From positions 1 to 36,077 of the forward strand of contig JAFGLL010000050.1 in NCBI GenBank assembly GCA_016928095.1: a stretch of 36,077 nucleotides of DNA. The letters are read 5' to 3'. This DNA is from Thermoplasmatota archaeon. GTDB taxonomy: Archaea > Thermoplasmatota > Penumbrarchaeia > Penumbrarchaeales > Penumbrarchaeaceae. The notes under the pieces were generated by a model. That model saw only the letters and a list, made by a program, of their open reading frames with translations. It did no database searches and had not been told where the DNA came from. Of this stretch, positions 1 through 7,410 are shown one piece after another. The translations under genes were made by a program, and so were the position numbers. Each line of letters opens with the position of its first letter. The stretch's first letter is position 1.

Positions 1-79
1 AGTGCGGGTCCCCGTTGATGAGGGAAGAAGCCACCCCGTGAAGGGCAGCGACGACAAAAGACCAAGGAGGGAGTCGAAA

Positions 80-448
80 ATGAAGATAGCAGTGACATCT
101 AGGGGAAGGGAGATGAGCTCGGAGACGGACCCGAGGTTCGGAAGATGCAGGTTCTTCATCATCGTGGACCCGGACACAAAGGAGTTCCAGACGGTGGAGA
201 ACGAAAGCTCGATGGCGATGGGGGGGGCCGGACCCCAGGCGTCCCAGACGATATCAAGGCTGGGTGTGGAGGTCCTGATAACAGGAAATGTGGGACCGAA
301 CGCTTTTCAGGCCTTGAAGGCATCCGGGATAAAGGTCATGATCGGGGCAACGGGTACCGTAGAGGAAACGATAGACAGGTATGGACGCGGCGAACTGGAG
401 GAGATAGACGACCCGAGCGTTGCGTCCCATTCGGGAATGAGACAATGA
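80..448 (+). CDS. NifX/NifB-C family (dinitrogenase Fe-Mo cofactor-type) protein 1
   Basis: A 122-residue protein of the family PF02579, whose members (NifX, NafY, NifB C-terminus) bind Fe-S or metal cluster precursors. The sequence opens MKIAVTS, followed by DPRFGRC and FFIIVDPDT, the usual start of the fold, and later has GVEVLITGNVGPNAF and GIKVMIGATGTVEE. The open frame extends to base 2, but ATG at 80 is chosen because AAGGAGG lies at 63-69 and because family members begin with MKIA. It is the first complete gene of an eight-gene operon and its stop overlaps the possible first ATG of the next gene. No nitrogenase genes are visible, so a role in another metal or Fe-S cofactor is more likely. 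Family assignment is secure; the substrate is unknown. Confidence 0.88.
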   Translation: MKIAVTSRGREMSSETDPRFGRCRFFIIVDPDTKEFQTVENESSMAMGGAGPQASQTISRLGVEVLITGNVGPNAFQALKASGIKVMIGATGTVEETIDRYGRGELEEIDDPSVASHSGMRQ

Positions 449-462
449 ACAAGGTGAGTAAG

Positions 463-867
463 ATGAAGCTGTGCATACCAACAATGGGCAATAGAGGAAT
501 GGATGAGATCGTCGGTGAGCATTTCGGGCGGGTCCCCACATACACCATTGTGGACCCGGATTCCGACGAGGTTACCGTCATCGAGAACAATACCATGCAC
601 ATGGGAGGGACGGGGTATGCCCCAGACCTTATATCAAAGGCGGGGGCCGAGGTCATGCTCTGCGGGGGTCTCGGAAGAAGGGCCATAGGACTCTTCGAGC
701 AGTCGGGGATCAAGGTTTACGTTGGTGCTTCCGGTACAGTCAGGGATGCCGTACGTATGTTCAACGATGGCAAACTGATCCAGGCGACCGACGAGACAGC
801 CTGCCAGCAGCATGCATTCAGAGGGGAAGGGACCGGGGACGGCCACGGGCATCACCATCATCATTGA
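463..867 (+). CDS. NifX/NifB-C family protein 2 with His-rich tail
   Basis: A second PF02579-type protein of about 134 residues. It starts MKLCIPTMGNRGMDEIVGEHFGR and contains YTIVDPDSDEVTVIENN and GIKVYVGASGTVRDAV. An upstream ATG at 445 overlaps the previous stop, but the ATG at 463 has AAGGTGA a few bases before it and gives the family-typical N-terminus, so 463 is preferred. The C-terminus ends GHGHHHHH, a plausible metal-binding tail absent from copy 1. The two copies are clearly divergent, suggesting paralogues with separate roles (for example carrier and chaperone) rather than a recent duplication. It lies 24 bp before the first MinD-type ATPase. Confidence 0.87.
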   Translation: MKLCIPTMGNRGMDEIVGEHFGRVPTYTIVDPDSDEVTVIENNTMHMGGTGYAPDLISKAGAEVMLCGGLGRRAIGLFEQSGIKVYVGASGTVRDAVRMFNDGKLIQATDETACQQHAFRGEGTGDGHGHHHHH

Positions 868-891
868 ACCATCCAGACCCGGGGCATAGGA

Positions 892-1716
892 ATGAAGATA
901 ACCGTGGCAAGTGGAAAAGGGGGAACGGGCAAGACGACCATCGCCACGAACCTCGCCCTGAGCATAGATGGGGCCCGTCTGATAGACTGCGATGTCGAGG
1001 GGCCGAACAGCCACCTCTTCTTTCCGGGACCCATGGAAAAGCTCAAGGACGTTTCCATACCGGCCCCTGATTTCGATCTTGAAAAGTGCACTTACTGCGG
1101 TAAATGTTCGGACTTTTGCCAGTACAATGCTATATCGGTTATCGGCGAGAAGCTCCTCTTCTTCGAGGAGCTCTGCCACGGATGCGGCGGGTGCAAGATC
1201 ATCTGCCCGTTCGATGCCATATCGGAGAGGGGACACCATATTGGCATCATCGAGAACAACAATGACCGCTCGTTGTTCCACGGCAGGCTGGATATCGGGG
1301 AGCCCTTCGGGGTGCCCATCATAAGGGAGCTCAAGGGACTGGCCAAAAATGAAGGGGTGACCATATTCGACTCACCCCCGGGAACAGCATGTCCGGCAGT
1401 GGAAGCCATGAGGGATTCGGACTTCTGCATCCTGGTCACCGAACCCACTCCCTTCGGGCTCTATGACCTGAAGCTCACCGTGGATGTGGTGAGGGGGATC
1501 GGCGTACCTTTCGGGGTGGTCGTGAACAGGGACGGCATAGGGGATGACAGGGTGGAGAGATACTGCATCGAGGAAGAAATACCCCTGCTTGCAAAGATCC
1601 CCAACGACATGGAGATAGCAAAGGCATATTCAAGGGGCGTTCCCATTGTGGAAGCGCTTCCTAGTTACCGGGACCTTTTCAGAGCGATGTATGATCGGAT
1701 CAGGGGGATGATCTGA
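892..1716 (+). CDS. MinD-superfamily P-loop ATPase with inserted ferredoxin domain (1)
   Basis: A 274-residue ATPase of the COG1149 type. A deviant Walker A GKGGTGKTT is at residues 8-16 and the switch region has DCDVEGPN. Two [4Fe-4S] motifs are inserted after it: Cys66, 69, 72, 76 and Cys95, 98, 101, 105, followed by CPFDAI. The second half carries FDSPPGTACP (Walker B-like) and VTEPTPFG, as in MinD/NBP35 proteins. Such proteins are thought to couple ATP hydrolysis to Fe-S or electron handling; exact substrates are not known. It overlaps the next gene (TGATG), and the two homologous ATPases probably form a heterodimer. Start ATG 892 gives the canonical MKITVASGKGG. Confidence 0.93.
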   Translation: MKITVASGKGGTGKTTIATNLALSIDGARLIDCDVEGPNSHLFFPGPMEKLKDVSIPAPDFDLEKCTYCGKCSDFCQYNAISVIGEKLLFFEELCHGCGGCKIICPFDAISERGHHIGIIENNNDRSLFHGRLDIGEPFGVPIIRELKGLAKNEGVTIFDSPPGTACPAVEAMRDSDFCILVTEPTPFGLYDLKLTVDVVRGIGVPFGVVVNRDGIGDDRVERYCIEEEIPLLAKIPNDMEIAKAYSRGVPIVEALPSYRDLFRAMYDRIRGMI

Positions 1717-2579
1717 TGGTCCGGGAATTGACAGTGATAAGCGGAAAGGGGGGTTGCGGAAAGACCACCCTTACCGCGTCGTTCTCCGCTCTTGCCAGGA
1801 ACCATGTCACAGTGGATGCGGACGTGGATGCCGCCGATATGCACATACTCATGAACCCCAGGATAATGAGCAGAGAGGCATTTCACGGCCTGAACGTTGC
1901 CAGAAAGAACGATGATATATGCATAAACTGCGGAAAATGTTATCAGAACTGCAGGTACGGTGCATTCGATCCCGACAATACACTGCACCCGGAGAAATGC
2001 GAGGGCTGCGCCGTCTGTGAACTTGTCTGTCCCGTGGGTGCCATCGAGATGGTCGAGAGGCAGGCGGGGGAAGCCTACATCTCCGAAACGAGGTTCGGCC
2101 CCCTGGTCCATGCGAAATTGCATGCGGGAGAGGAAGCATCCGGCAAACTCGTGGCGGTTGTTAGAAGCAGGGCCATAGAACTCGCTGAGGAAAAGGGGAA
2201 GGACCTTATCATCATCGACGGGCCTCCGGGAACGGGATGCACGGTGATCTCCTCGATAACAGGCGTGGACCTCGTTCTTGTCGTCATGGAGCCGACTTTA
2301 TCGGGTATGCATGATTCCATGAGGGTGATCGAGGTGGCAAACCATTTCAGGATCCCGTCGGTGGTATGCATCAACAAGTCTGATATCAACCCGGAGAACA
2401 CGCAAAAGATAGAGGAGTTCTGCATGGAAAAGGGGATAGAGGTCGTCGGGAGGCTTCCCTACGATGATACCGCAACAAAGGCGATGATGGAGAATAAAAC
2501 GGTCGTTGAATTCCCGGATGGGGCACTGTCTCGGAATATCAGGGAGATCTGGAGAAGGATCGAGAAGGCATTGCAATGA
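1716..2579 (+). CDS. MinD-superfamily P-loop ATPase with inserted ferredoxin domain (2)
   Basis: A 287-residue paralogue of the preceding ATPase with the same layout: Walker A GKGGCGKTT at residues 10-18, VDADVDAADMH in the switch region, cysteines 69, 72, 75, 79 and 95, 98, 101, 105 for two [4Fe-4S] clusters, then IIDGPPGTGC and VMEPTLSGMHD. The cysteine spacing is identical to the first copy, consistent with a heterodimeric partner. Such tandem pairs recur in anaerobic archaea and bacteria beside NifX-like genes. The start overlaps the previous stop (TGATG at 1714-1718), and the end overlaps the NifU-like start (ATGA at 2576-2579), so translation is likely coupled. Confidence 0.93.
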   Translation: MVRELTVISGKGGCGKTTLTASFSALARNHVTVDADVDAADMHILMNPRIMSREAFHGLNVARKNDDICINCGKCYQNCRYGAFDPDNTLHPEKCEGCAVCELVCPVGAIEMVERQAGEAYISETRFGPLVHAKLHAGEEASGKLVAVVRSRAIELAEEKGKDLIIIDGPPGTGCTVISSITGVDLVLVVMEPTLSGMHDSMRVIEVANHFRIPSVVCINKSDINPENTQKIEEFCMEKGIEVVGRLPYDDTATKAMMENKTVVEFPDGALSRNIREIWRRIEKALQ

Positions 2580-3010
2580 CCGGAAGTGACCTTGACGGGA
2601 TCGTTGATGACATTGAGAAAAGGATAAGAAAGGACGAGGAGAGGAGGTTCTCCGAAATAGTAATTCGGGAGGCCAGGAACCCTCAAAATATGGGACGGAT
2701 CGAGGACCCCGACCGTCAGGCCATGATAATGGGCCCATGCGGAGATACGATGGAATTCTCGTTGAGGACCAGGGACGGCAGGATAGAAGATATAAGGTTC
2801 ATGACCGACGGGTGCGGCTCTTCTATCGCATGCGGCAGCATCGCGACGAGGATGGTACTGGGAAAGAGCCTGGAATACGCCAGCGATATCACCGCCCGGG
2901 ACATCCTTGATGAACTGGGCGGTCTGCCCGAGGAGAACCGCCACTGCGCGAAACTTGCCGCTGACACACTTTCAAAAGCGATACGAAACCTTACGGTGAA
3001 GGAGCCGTGA
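2576..3010 (+). CDS. NifU/IscU-like iron-sulfur cluster scaffold
   Basis: A 144-residue protein of the NifU N-terminal (IscU) family. The three cluster-ligand regions are visible: ARNPQNMG, GPCGD (with the conserved Asp), DGCGSSIACGS and NRHCAKLAADTL. The motif before the last cysteine reads LPEENRHC rather than the LPPVKxHC recognised by HscA chaperones, so it probably works without an HscA-type partner. There is an additional cysteine in GCGSSIACGS and an N-terminal acidic/basic extension of about 35 residues. Its place directly after the two ferredoxin ATPases supports a role as the scaffold on which this operon builds or loads a cluster. Family call is strong; the client is unknown. Confidence 0.88.
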   Translation: MTGSDLDGIVDDIEKRIRKDEERRFSEIVIREARNPQNMGRIEDPDRQAMIMGPCGDTMEFSLRTRDGRIEDIRFMTDGCGSSIACGSIATRMVLGKSLEYASDITARDILDELGGLPEENRHCAKLAADTLSKAIRNLTVKEP

Positions 3011-3014
3011 TACC

Positions 3015-3593
3015 GTGAAATGTGCAAACTGTGACAACAAGGAATGCTACACGGGTAAGGACTGTCCGGGCCTCGCGGAGCAAGCGGGAAAAAGGTATAC
3101 CGGTGAGGACCTGAGATCGATGAAGGTTTCCACCTCCATAGAGTCGAGATACTACATGGAAAAGACCCGTCTGGAGGAACTGATCCTCTATGCAAAGGGA
3201 ATGGGTTACGAGAGAATAGGGATGGCGTTCTGCATAGGAATGGAGAAGGAAGCAAGGATCGTATCAGAGATACTTGAGAAGGATTTCAAGGTCTTTTCCG
3301 TGTGCTGCAAGGTCTGCGGCATCGACAAGGACGAAATGGACCTGGATAGACTCCATTCGAAGGAAGGAGTGGAGGCCATGTGCAACCCCATCGGGCAGGC
3401 CATGGTATTGAACAATGCGAAAACGCAGCTGAACGTCATCCTGGGCCTCTGCATGGGCCACGACATTCTCTTCACGAAGCACTCCGAAGCTCCGGTGACC
3501 ACACTGGCGGTGAAGGACAGGGTGCTGGCGCACAATCCTCTTGGGGCGATATATTCGAACTACTACCTTAAAAGACGGTTCGGGGGTGAATAG
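3015..3593 (+). CDS. DUF1847 cysteine-rich, probable metal-binding protein
   Basis: A 192-residue protein resembling the DUF1847 family. It starts at GTG 3015, after GGAG near 3001, and opens KCANCDNKECYTGKDCPG, with five cysteines in the first 20 residues. Further cysteines occur in AFCIGMEKEA, SVCCKVCGID, AMCNPIGQA and GLCMGHDILF. The pattern suggests metal or Fe-S binding; no catalytic function is established for the family. It sits 4 bp after the NifU-like gene, and its end overlaps or abuts the start of the next gene, so it belongs to the same operon. Confidence 0.78.
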   Translation: MKCANCDNKECYTGKDCPGLAEQAGKRYTGEDLRSMKVSTSIESRYYMEKTRLEELILYAKGMGYERIGMAFCIGMEKEARIVSEILEKDFKVFSVCCKVCGIDKDEMDLDRLHSKEGVEAMCNPIGQAMVLNNAKTQLNVILGLCMGHDILFTKHSEAPVTTLAVKDRVLAHNPLGAIYSNYYLKRRFGGE

Positions 3594-3597
3594 TGTC

Positions 3598-4269
3598 TTG
3601 GAACTCACAATTTTATACGACAACGAAGCCCTGGAGGGTTTCAGGAAAGGATGGGGTTTCTCCTGCCTGGTAGAACACCGTGAAAGGAAGATATTGTTCG
3701 ATACGGGCTGGGACGGAAGGAAACTGACGTACAACATGAAAAAGGCAGGGATAAGGAAAGAGGATATCGACATCATCGTGCTATCTCACGATCACTGGGA
3801 CCACATAGGTGGGCTTACCCGGGTCCTTTACCCGGGGGTGGAGGTCTATGTTCCCGCATTCTTCTCGAAGCGTCTGAAGAACGAGATATCCGAACAGGCC
3901 AGGCTTCACGAAGTGGAGGGCCCGGTCGAGGTCATGGAAGGGATCTACCTTACGGGCCAGCTTGGAGAGAGGACCAGAGAGCAGGCCATGGCTGTGGATA
4001 CGGGAAAAGGACTTCTGGTGATAACGGGCTGCTCGCATCCGGGCCTGGATGTGATGATCGATGGCGCTGGCAGGTTCGGGAGGGTGACCGGTGTCCTTGG
4101 CGGTTTCCACGGTTTCAGCGACATCGAAAAGCTGAAGGACCTAACATTCATCGCCCCCTGTCACTGCACGGAGCGGAAAAAGGAGATCCTTGAGCGGTTC
4201 GGCAAACAGGCCAGGACCTGCGGTTCAGGACAGAAGATGAACACGGGACATTTGACCGATCGGATATGA
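3598..4269 (+). CDS. metallo-beta-lactamase-fold hydrolase (COG1237-like)
   Basis: About 223 residues with the MBL metal motif SHDHWDHIGG near residues 63-71, preceded by ILFDTGWDG, and later TGCSHPGLD and GGFHGF. These match the group including dihydropterin/RFA-P synthase-like proteins (COG1237). The frame is open from 3541 inside the DUF1847 gene; TTG at 3598 is preferred because GGGGGTGA at 3582-3589 is well placed and the product then starts ELTILYDNEA, the usual family N-terminus. GTG 3586 is the alternative. The stop overlaps the radical SAM start (ATGA). Physiological substrate unknown. Confidence 0.82.
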   Translation: MELTILYDNEALEGFRKGWGFSCLVEHRERKILFDTGWDGRKLTYNMKKAGIRKEDIDIIVLSHDHWDHIGGLTRVLYPGVEVYVPAFFSKRLKNEISEQARLHEVEGPVEVMEGIYLTGQLGERTREQAMAVDTGKGLLVITGCSHPGLDVMIDGAGRFGRVTGVLGGFHGFSDIEKLKDLTFIAPCHCTERKKEILERFGKQARTCGSGQKMNTGHLTDRI

Positions 4270-5228
4270 TCATCATGACATATGAGAGAATTGCATACGG
4301 TCCCGTTCCCTCAAGGAGGCTCGGGCGGAGCCTGGGCATCAACAATATCCCTCCAAAGTTCTGCAGTTATTCCTGCATCTACTGCCAGCTCGGCAGGACC
4401 AAGGACATGCGGATCGAGAGAAGGAGATTTTACGGACCGGAAAGGATATTCCACGATGTTGAGGCTCAGGTGATGGCCGTGAATGAGATGGGGGGCCCCA
4501 TCGATCATCTGACCTTCGTTCCCGACGGGGAACCGACCCTCGATATCGACCTCGGAAGGGAGATAGAGATGGTGAGGGACCTGGGCTATCCCGTGGCAGT
4601 GATAACCAACTCATCATTGCTGGGTGATGAGGGAGTAAGCGAGGACCTCTCCGGAGCGGATCTTGTTTCCGTCAAGGTCGATTCGGTCGATGAGGGGATA
4701 TGGAAAAAGGTCAACAGACCTCACGGCAGTATCGGATTGAAGGATATCATGGATGGTCTGATGGACCTCTCGGGAAGCTTCAAAGGGTCGCTGATTACCG
4801 AGACCATGCTTGTCAAGGGGGTCAACGACAGCAAAGAACAGGCCGTGAAGACTGCGGAGTTCATTCGCGGGCTCGACCCGAAGATGGCCTATATCACCGT
4901 TCCGATAAGGCCCCCGGCGGAAGATAGCGTCGAGGTTCCACCGGATGAGACTATTTTGAGGGTCATCAGGGAATACTCCTCGAGGAAGCTCAGGGTGGCA
5001 GCTCTAACGGACAGGGAATTCGGTGATTTCACCTACACCGGGGACGTGAAAAATGACATACTTGCGATAACATCCGTTCACCCGATGAGAGAGGACAGCG
5101 TCAGGGAGATGGTCGAGAGGTCCGGAGAGGGTTGGGAAATGATCGATGAAATATTGGATGTGGGATCACTTACGATGATGGAATATCAAGGGGTAAGGTT
5201 CTACCGGAGGAAGTTCAATAGTAAATGA
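4266..5228 (+). CDS. radical SAM protein (COG0731-like)
   Basis: A 320-residue radical SAM enzyme. The N-terminus has YGPVPSRRLGRSLGINNIPP and the cluster motif CSYSCIYC (Cys33, 37, 40), followed by FVPDGEPTLD (the GEP motif) and an IRPPAEDSV segment. This N-terminal pattern belongs to the COG0731-related group, which also contains wyosine-synthesis-like proteins; the catalysed reaction cannot be assigned. ATG 4266 overlaps the preceding stop; ATG 4275 (MTYER) is an equally plausible start. It is the last gene of the operon. A gene for the minus strand ends 24 bp downstream, so transcripts converge. Confidence 0.87.
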   Translation: MIIMTYERIAYGPVPSRRLGRSLGINNIPPKFCSYSCIYCQLGRTKDMRIERRRFYGPERIFHDVEAQVMAVNEMGGPIDHLTFVPDGEPTLDIDLGREIEMVRDLGYPVAVITNSSLLGDEGVSEDLSGADLVSVKVDSVDEGIWKKVNRPHGSIGLKDIMDGLMDLSGSFKGSLITETMLVKGVNDSKEQAVKTAEFIRGLDPKMAYITVPIRPPAEDSVEVPPDETILRVIREYSSRKLRVAALTDREFGDFTYTGDVKNDILAITSVHPMREDSVREMVERSGEGWEMIDEILDVGSLTMMEYQGVRFYRRKFNSK

Positions 5229-5252
5229 TGATATTTGGAGGTTGAATGGAGA

Positions 5253-5690
5253 TCAATCATACCGTTTCCTGATCTCTTCATTGCAGATCGTGGGTTCGAT
5301 GATCTCCTGCCATCTTTCATTATCCCATGTTCCCAATTTGTTATGCGTGAAAAAATATTTCTGTGGTATGGGATGCGTTCCTATGACGACCTTCATTCCG
5401 TAATGACTCTCAATGAATTCACTAAAATGGGAGATATCAGGACAGGGGGGATATCCAACGATCAGACCGGTTGCCAGATGGATTGCTTCCGCTCCGTTCT
5501 TGATCATCTCCGCGGGAGCGTATTCGATATTCCCCCCGGGGCATCCACCGCAGCTTGTATATCCGACGACATCCAGAGGTTCATCCTTGCTGTAGATATC
5601 GAATGCGCCTTCCCTGTTCTGTATCGACCTGAAGCATTTTCCACCGGCGCAATCCCGGTAGCGGTCGCAGATGATGATCCCTATCTTCAT
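5253..5690 (-). CDS. CGGC-domain protein
   Basis: About 145 residues starting MKIGIIICDRYRDCAGGKC and containing GYTSCGGCPGGNIEYAP, the hallmark CGGC motif, then HLATGLIVGYPPCP, IESHYGMKVVIGTHP. The CGGC domain family is a small putative metal-binding domain common in anaerobes; its function is not established. ATG at 5690 is favoured; a GTG at 5705 in frame would add five residues. The start ATG overlaps the stop of a poorly supported upstream reading frame (ATGA at 5687-5690). It probably shares a transcript with fprA upstream. Confidence 0.82.
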   Translation of the reverse strand: MKIGIIICDRYRDCAGGKCFRSIQNREGAFDIYSKDEPLDVVGYTSCGGCPGGNIEYAPAEMIKNGAEAIHLATGLIVGYPPCPDISHFSEFIESHYGMKVVIGTHPIPQKYFFTHNKLGTWDNERWQEIIEPTICNEEIRKRYD

Positions 5691-5935
5691 TTCGGTTGCC
5701 CCCACCTGATAATTGCAGGACCTGCTCGATAATAAAAGTTGGTATCAAACAGGTGACAGGTGTCTCTGGTATGCACATTCAAGTGCGTTGAACCTGCATG
5801 CATGATCGCATATCCCGCACACATGACACTCCATCTTCGCATCATTCGCTCCCTTCGTTTCTGATCAGCATGCTTTCTTCCAGCTGTTTTTATATTCATC
5901 ATCCTCACGATGAGTTGGCTCATCACGAAAACCAT
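5687..5935 (-). CDS. possible small ORF with ideal ribosome-binding site (82 aa)
   Basis: On the minus strand GGAGGTGA (plus-strand 5944-5951) lies 8 bases before ATG at 5935, and this frame stays open for 82 codons, ending in an ATGA overlap with the CGGC gene. The N-terminus MVFVMSQLIVRMMNI is hydrophobic, then becomes Arg/Met-rich, which is unlike a normal protein. The initiation signals are strong, but the later composition looks like an out-of-frame reading. A frameshift near 5845-5850 would join this start to the cysteine-rich frame. It is listed because the signals are real even though the product is doubtful. Confidence 0.25.
   Translation of the reverse strand: MVFVMSQLIVRMMNIKTAGRKHADQKRRERMMRRWSVMCAGYAIMHAGSTHLNVHTRDTCHLFDTNFYYRAGPAIIRWGQPK
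5745..5834 (-). CDS. possible cysteine-rich microprotein (29 aa)
   Basis: A 29-residue frame between fprA and the CGGC gene encodes a peptide with six cysteines: CHVCGICDHAC followed by a sixth cysteine in ALECAY, a compact zinc- or Fe-S-finger-like arrangement. No good Shine-Dalgarno sequence lies directly before its ATG, and the same frame upstream is interrupted by TGA after WKKAC. It may therefore be the surviving 3' part of a broken gene, a product made by frameshift or recoding, or chance. See the finding on overlapping frames here. Confidence 0.3.
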   Translation of the reverse strand: MECHVCGICDHACRFNALECAYQRHLSPV

Positions 5936-5973
5936 GAATACCGTCACCTCCCAGGCGAGGTGCCATTGCATTT

Positions 5974-7167
5974 TCACGTGAATTCCATTGCTATCTTTTT
6001 CCCGTACTGGAAGCATTCCTCCAGTGCCGCATCGGTTGGGTTCCACAGGGCCTTCAGACCGTCATCCATGACCTTGAACCCTGCTTCCTCGAGCATCCTT
6101 TTCAGCATTGCAGGGGATTCTCCACTCCAACCGTAGGTGCCGAATACGGCCGCCTTCTTGTTCCTGAACCCCAGGCCCCGTATCTCCTCGAGGGTCCCGG
6201 CGACCGATGTCAGTATCCCCTTGTTGATGGTCGGAGATCCCACGACGATACCCTTGGACCTGAATATCTCCGTTATCACATCGTTCTTGTCGCTGCTGGA
6301 GAGCTTGAAAAGCTTCACCGTGACATCCTTATTCTCATCTACGATCCCTTTCGCGATCTCCTCCGCCATCCTCCTGGTCCCGTCCCACATAGTGTCGTAT
6401 ATGATCGTTATCTGGTTCTCACTGTAGGCCTGGCACCATTCCATGTATTTATTGACGATCTGCAATGGGTCTTTCCTCCAGATGACCCCGTGGCTCGTGC
6501 ATATCATGTCCAGCGGAACGTTCAATGAAACGAATTCCTCTATCTTCCTCTTGACCAGAGGGGAGAATGGGGTCAGTATGTTGGCGTAGTATTTCATGCA
6601 CTCCGTCCATAGCTCGCAGGGGTCAACGAGATCGTTGAACATCTTCTCGGATGCGTAATGCTGCCCGAAGGCGTCGTTGCTGAAGAGCACGTTATCGTCC
6701 GTCAGATAGCAGAACATGCTATCAGGCCAGTGGAGCATCGGTGCTTCGACGAAGATGAGCTGTTTGCCGTTCCCGATCTCCAGGGTGTCCCCCGTTTTCA
6801 CCGGATGGAAGTCCCAATCCTTGTGATAATGGCCTTTCAGCGACTTTATCCCGTTAGCTGTGCAGTAAATGGGAGTGTTCGGGATCTCCTCCATCAACCT
6901 GGGAAGTGCGCCGCTGTGGTCTATCTCGGCGTGATTGGCGATAATGTAGTCGATCCTGGAGAGGTCTATCTCCTTTTTCAGGTTCTCAACGAACTCGTCC
7001 GCAAAGGGAGCCCATACCGTATCTATGAGGACCACCTTTTCCTCCTCGATGAGATAGGAATTGTAGGTGGAGCCCTTGTGCGTCGAATATTCGTCCCCGT
7101 GGAACTTCCGAAGCTCCCAGTCTATCTTTCCGACCCAGCTGATGTTCCCCTTCACAATGAACCTCAT
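5974..7167 (-). CDS. fprA: flavodiiron protein FprA (F420H2 oxidase family)
   Basis: About 397 residues with an N-terminal metallo-beta-lactamase-like diiron domain and a C-terminal flavodoxin domain. Diiron ligands are visible in NHAEIDH (His79, Glu81, Asp83, His84), LHWPDSM, SNDAFGQH and TSHGVIW. The flavodoxin part starts at ITIIYDTMWDGT and has VVGSPTINKG and FGTYGWSGE. In anaerobic archaea these enzymes reduce O2 to water (or NO) with F420H2, protecting oxygen-sensitive metabolism; here the electron donor is inferred. An in-frame ATG at 7188 exists, but AAGGTGA sits five bases before ATG 7167, which also gives the usual N-terminus. A minus-strand TATA element lies about 40 bp upstream. 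Length is standard. Confidence 0.94.
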   Translation of the reverse strand: MRFIVKGNISWVGKIDWELRKFHGDEYSTHKGSTYNSYLIEEEKVVLIDTVWAPFADEFVENLKKEIDLSRIDYIIANHAEIDHSGALPRLMEEIPNTPIYCTANGIKSLKGHYHKDWDFHPVKTGDTLEIGNGKQLIFVEAPMLHWPDSMFCYLTDDNVLFSNDAFGQHYASEKMFNDLVDPCELWTECMKYYANILTPFSPLVKRKIEEFVSLNVPLDMICTSHGVIWRKDPLQIVNKYMEWCQAYSENQITIIYDTMWDGTRRMAEEIAKGIVDENKDVTVKLFKLSSSDKNDVITEIFRSKGIVVGSPTINKGILTSVAGTLEEIRGLGFRNKKAAVFGTYGWSGESPAMLKRMLEEAGFKVMDDGLKALWNPTDAALEECFQYGKKIAMEFT

Positions 7168-7202
7168 TTCTTTCACCTTCGGATACATGGTATATTAATG
7201 AT

Positions 7203-7212
7203 AGTATATATT
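7203..7212 (-). promoter_or_regulatory. TATA box for fprA
   Basis: The plus-strand AGTATATATT (AATATATACT on the minus strand) is about 40 bp before the preferred fprA start, placing a transcription start near 7182 and a leader of about 15 nt with the Shine-Dalgarno sequence inside it. A second minus-strand TATA-like element, GATATACTAT, lies at about 7237-7246. Confidence 0.45.
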
Positions 7213-7296
7213 GCATCGAGTTTCCAATAGTATATCATGAAGGCCGGGTCTGCTTAAAATAACCTTTCAAGGCTTTGATGACCGGAGGAGATCTTG

Positions 7297-7309
7297 GGAG
7301 CCGCCAGAG
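7297..7309 (-). repeat. degenerate tRNA-Thr 3'-end fragment, possible att remnant
   Basis: Plus-strand GGAGCCGCCAGAG differs by one base from GGAGCCACCAGAG at 9426-9438, the encoded 3' end of tRNA-Thr with part of its CCA. It is in the same orientation and lies on the opposite side of the AT-rich regulator/nucleotidyltransferase islet. A 13-base match with one mismatch is suggestive, not proof, of an integration border. Confidence 0.35.
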
Positions 7310-7377
7310 TAGCCTCAGGCGATTCGCCCGTGAAAAGCCTTCCAACAAATTCACTCTATCGTAAAGAAAATACATAA

Positions 7378-7385
7378 TTATAAAT
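7378..7385 (+). promoter_or_regulatory. TATA box for the winged-helix gene
   Basis: TTATAAAT lies 26-33 bp before the ATG at 7411, so transcription would start at or just before the ATG, suggesting a leaderless mRNA. No Shine-Dalgarno sequence precedes this gene, in agreement. Confidence 0.5.
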
Positions 7386-7410
7386 ATGTGTATTATGTTA
7401 TTACTTTACT

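Noticed and set aside
80-5228. A nitrogenase or nif regulon
   Set aside because: NifX- and NifU-like genes occur without nifH, nifD, nifK, nifE or nifN in the window, and such homologues are widespread in anaerobes that do not fix nitrogen.
5835-5973. Selenocysteine at the TGA after WKKAC
   Set aside because: Selenocysteine decoding in archaea is known from a few methanogens and Asgard members, not from this type of organism, and I see no convincing SECIS-like hairpin; frameshift or chance is simpler.
6658-7230. A 190-residue plus-strand frame inside fprA
   Set aside because: It is antisense to a gene with conserved diiron ligands, and has no recognisable domain or promoter.
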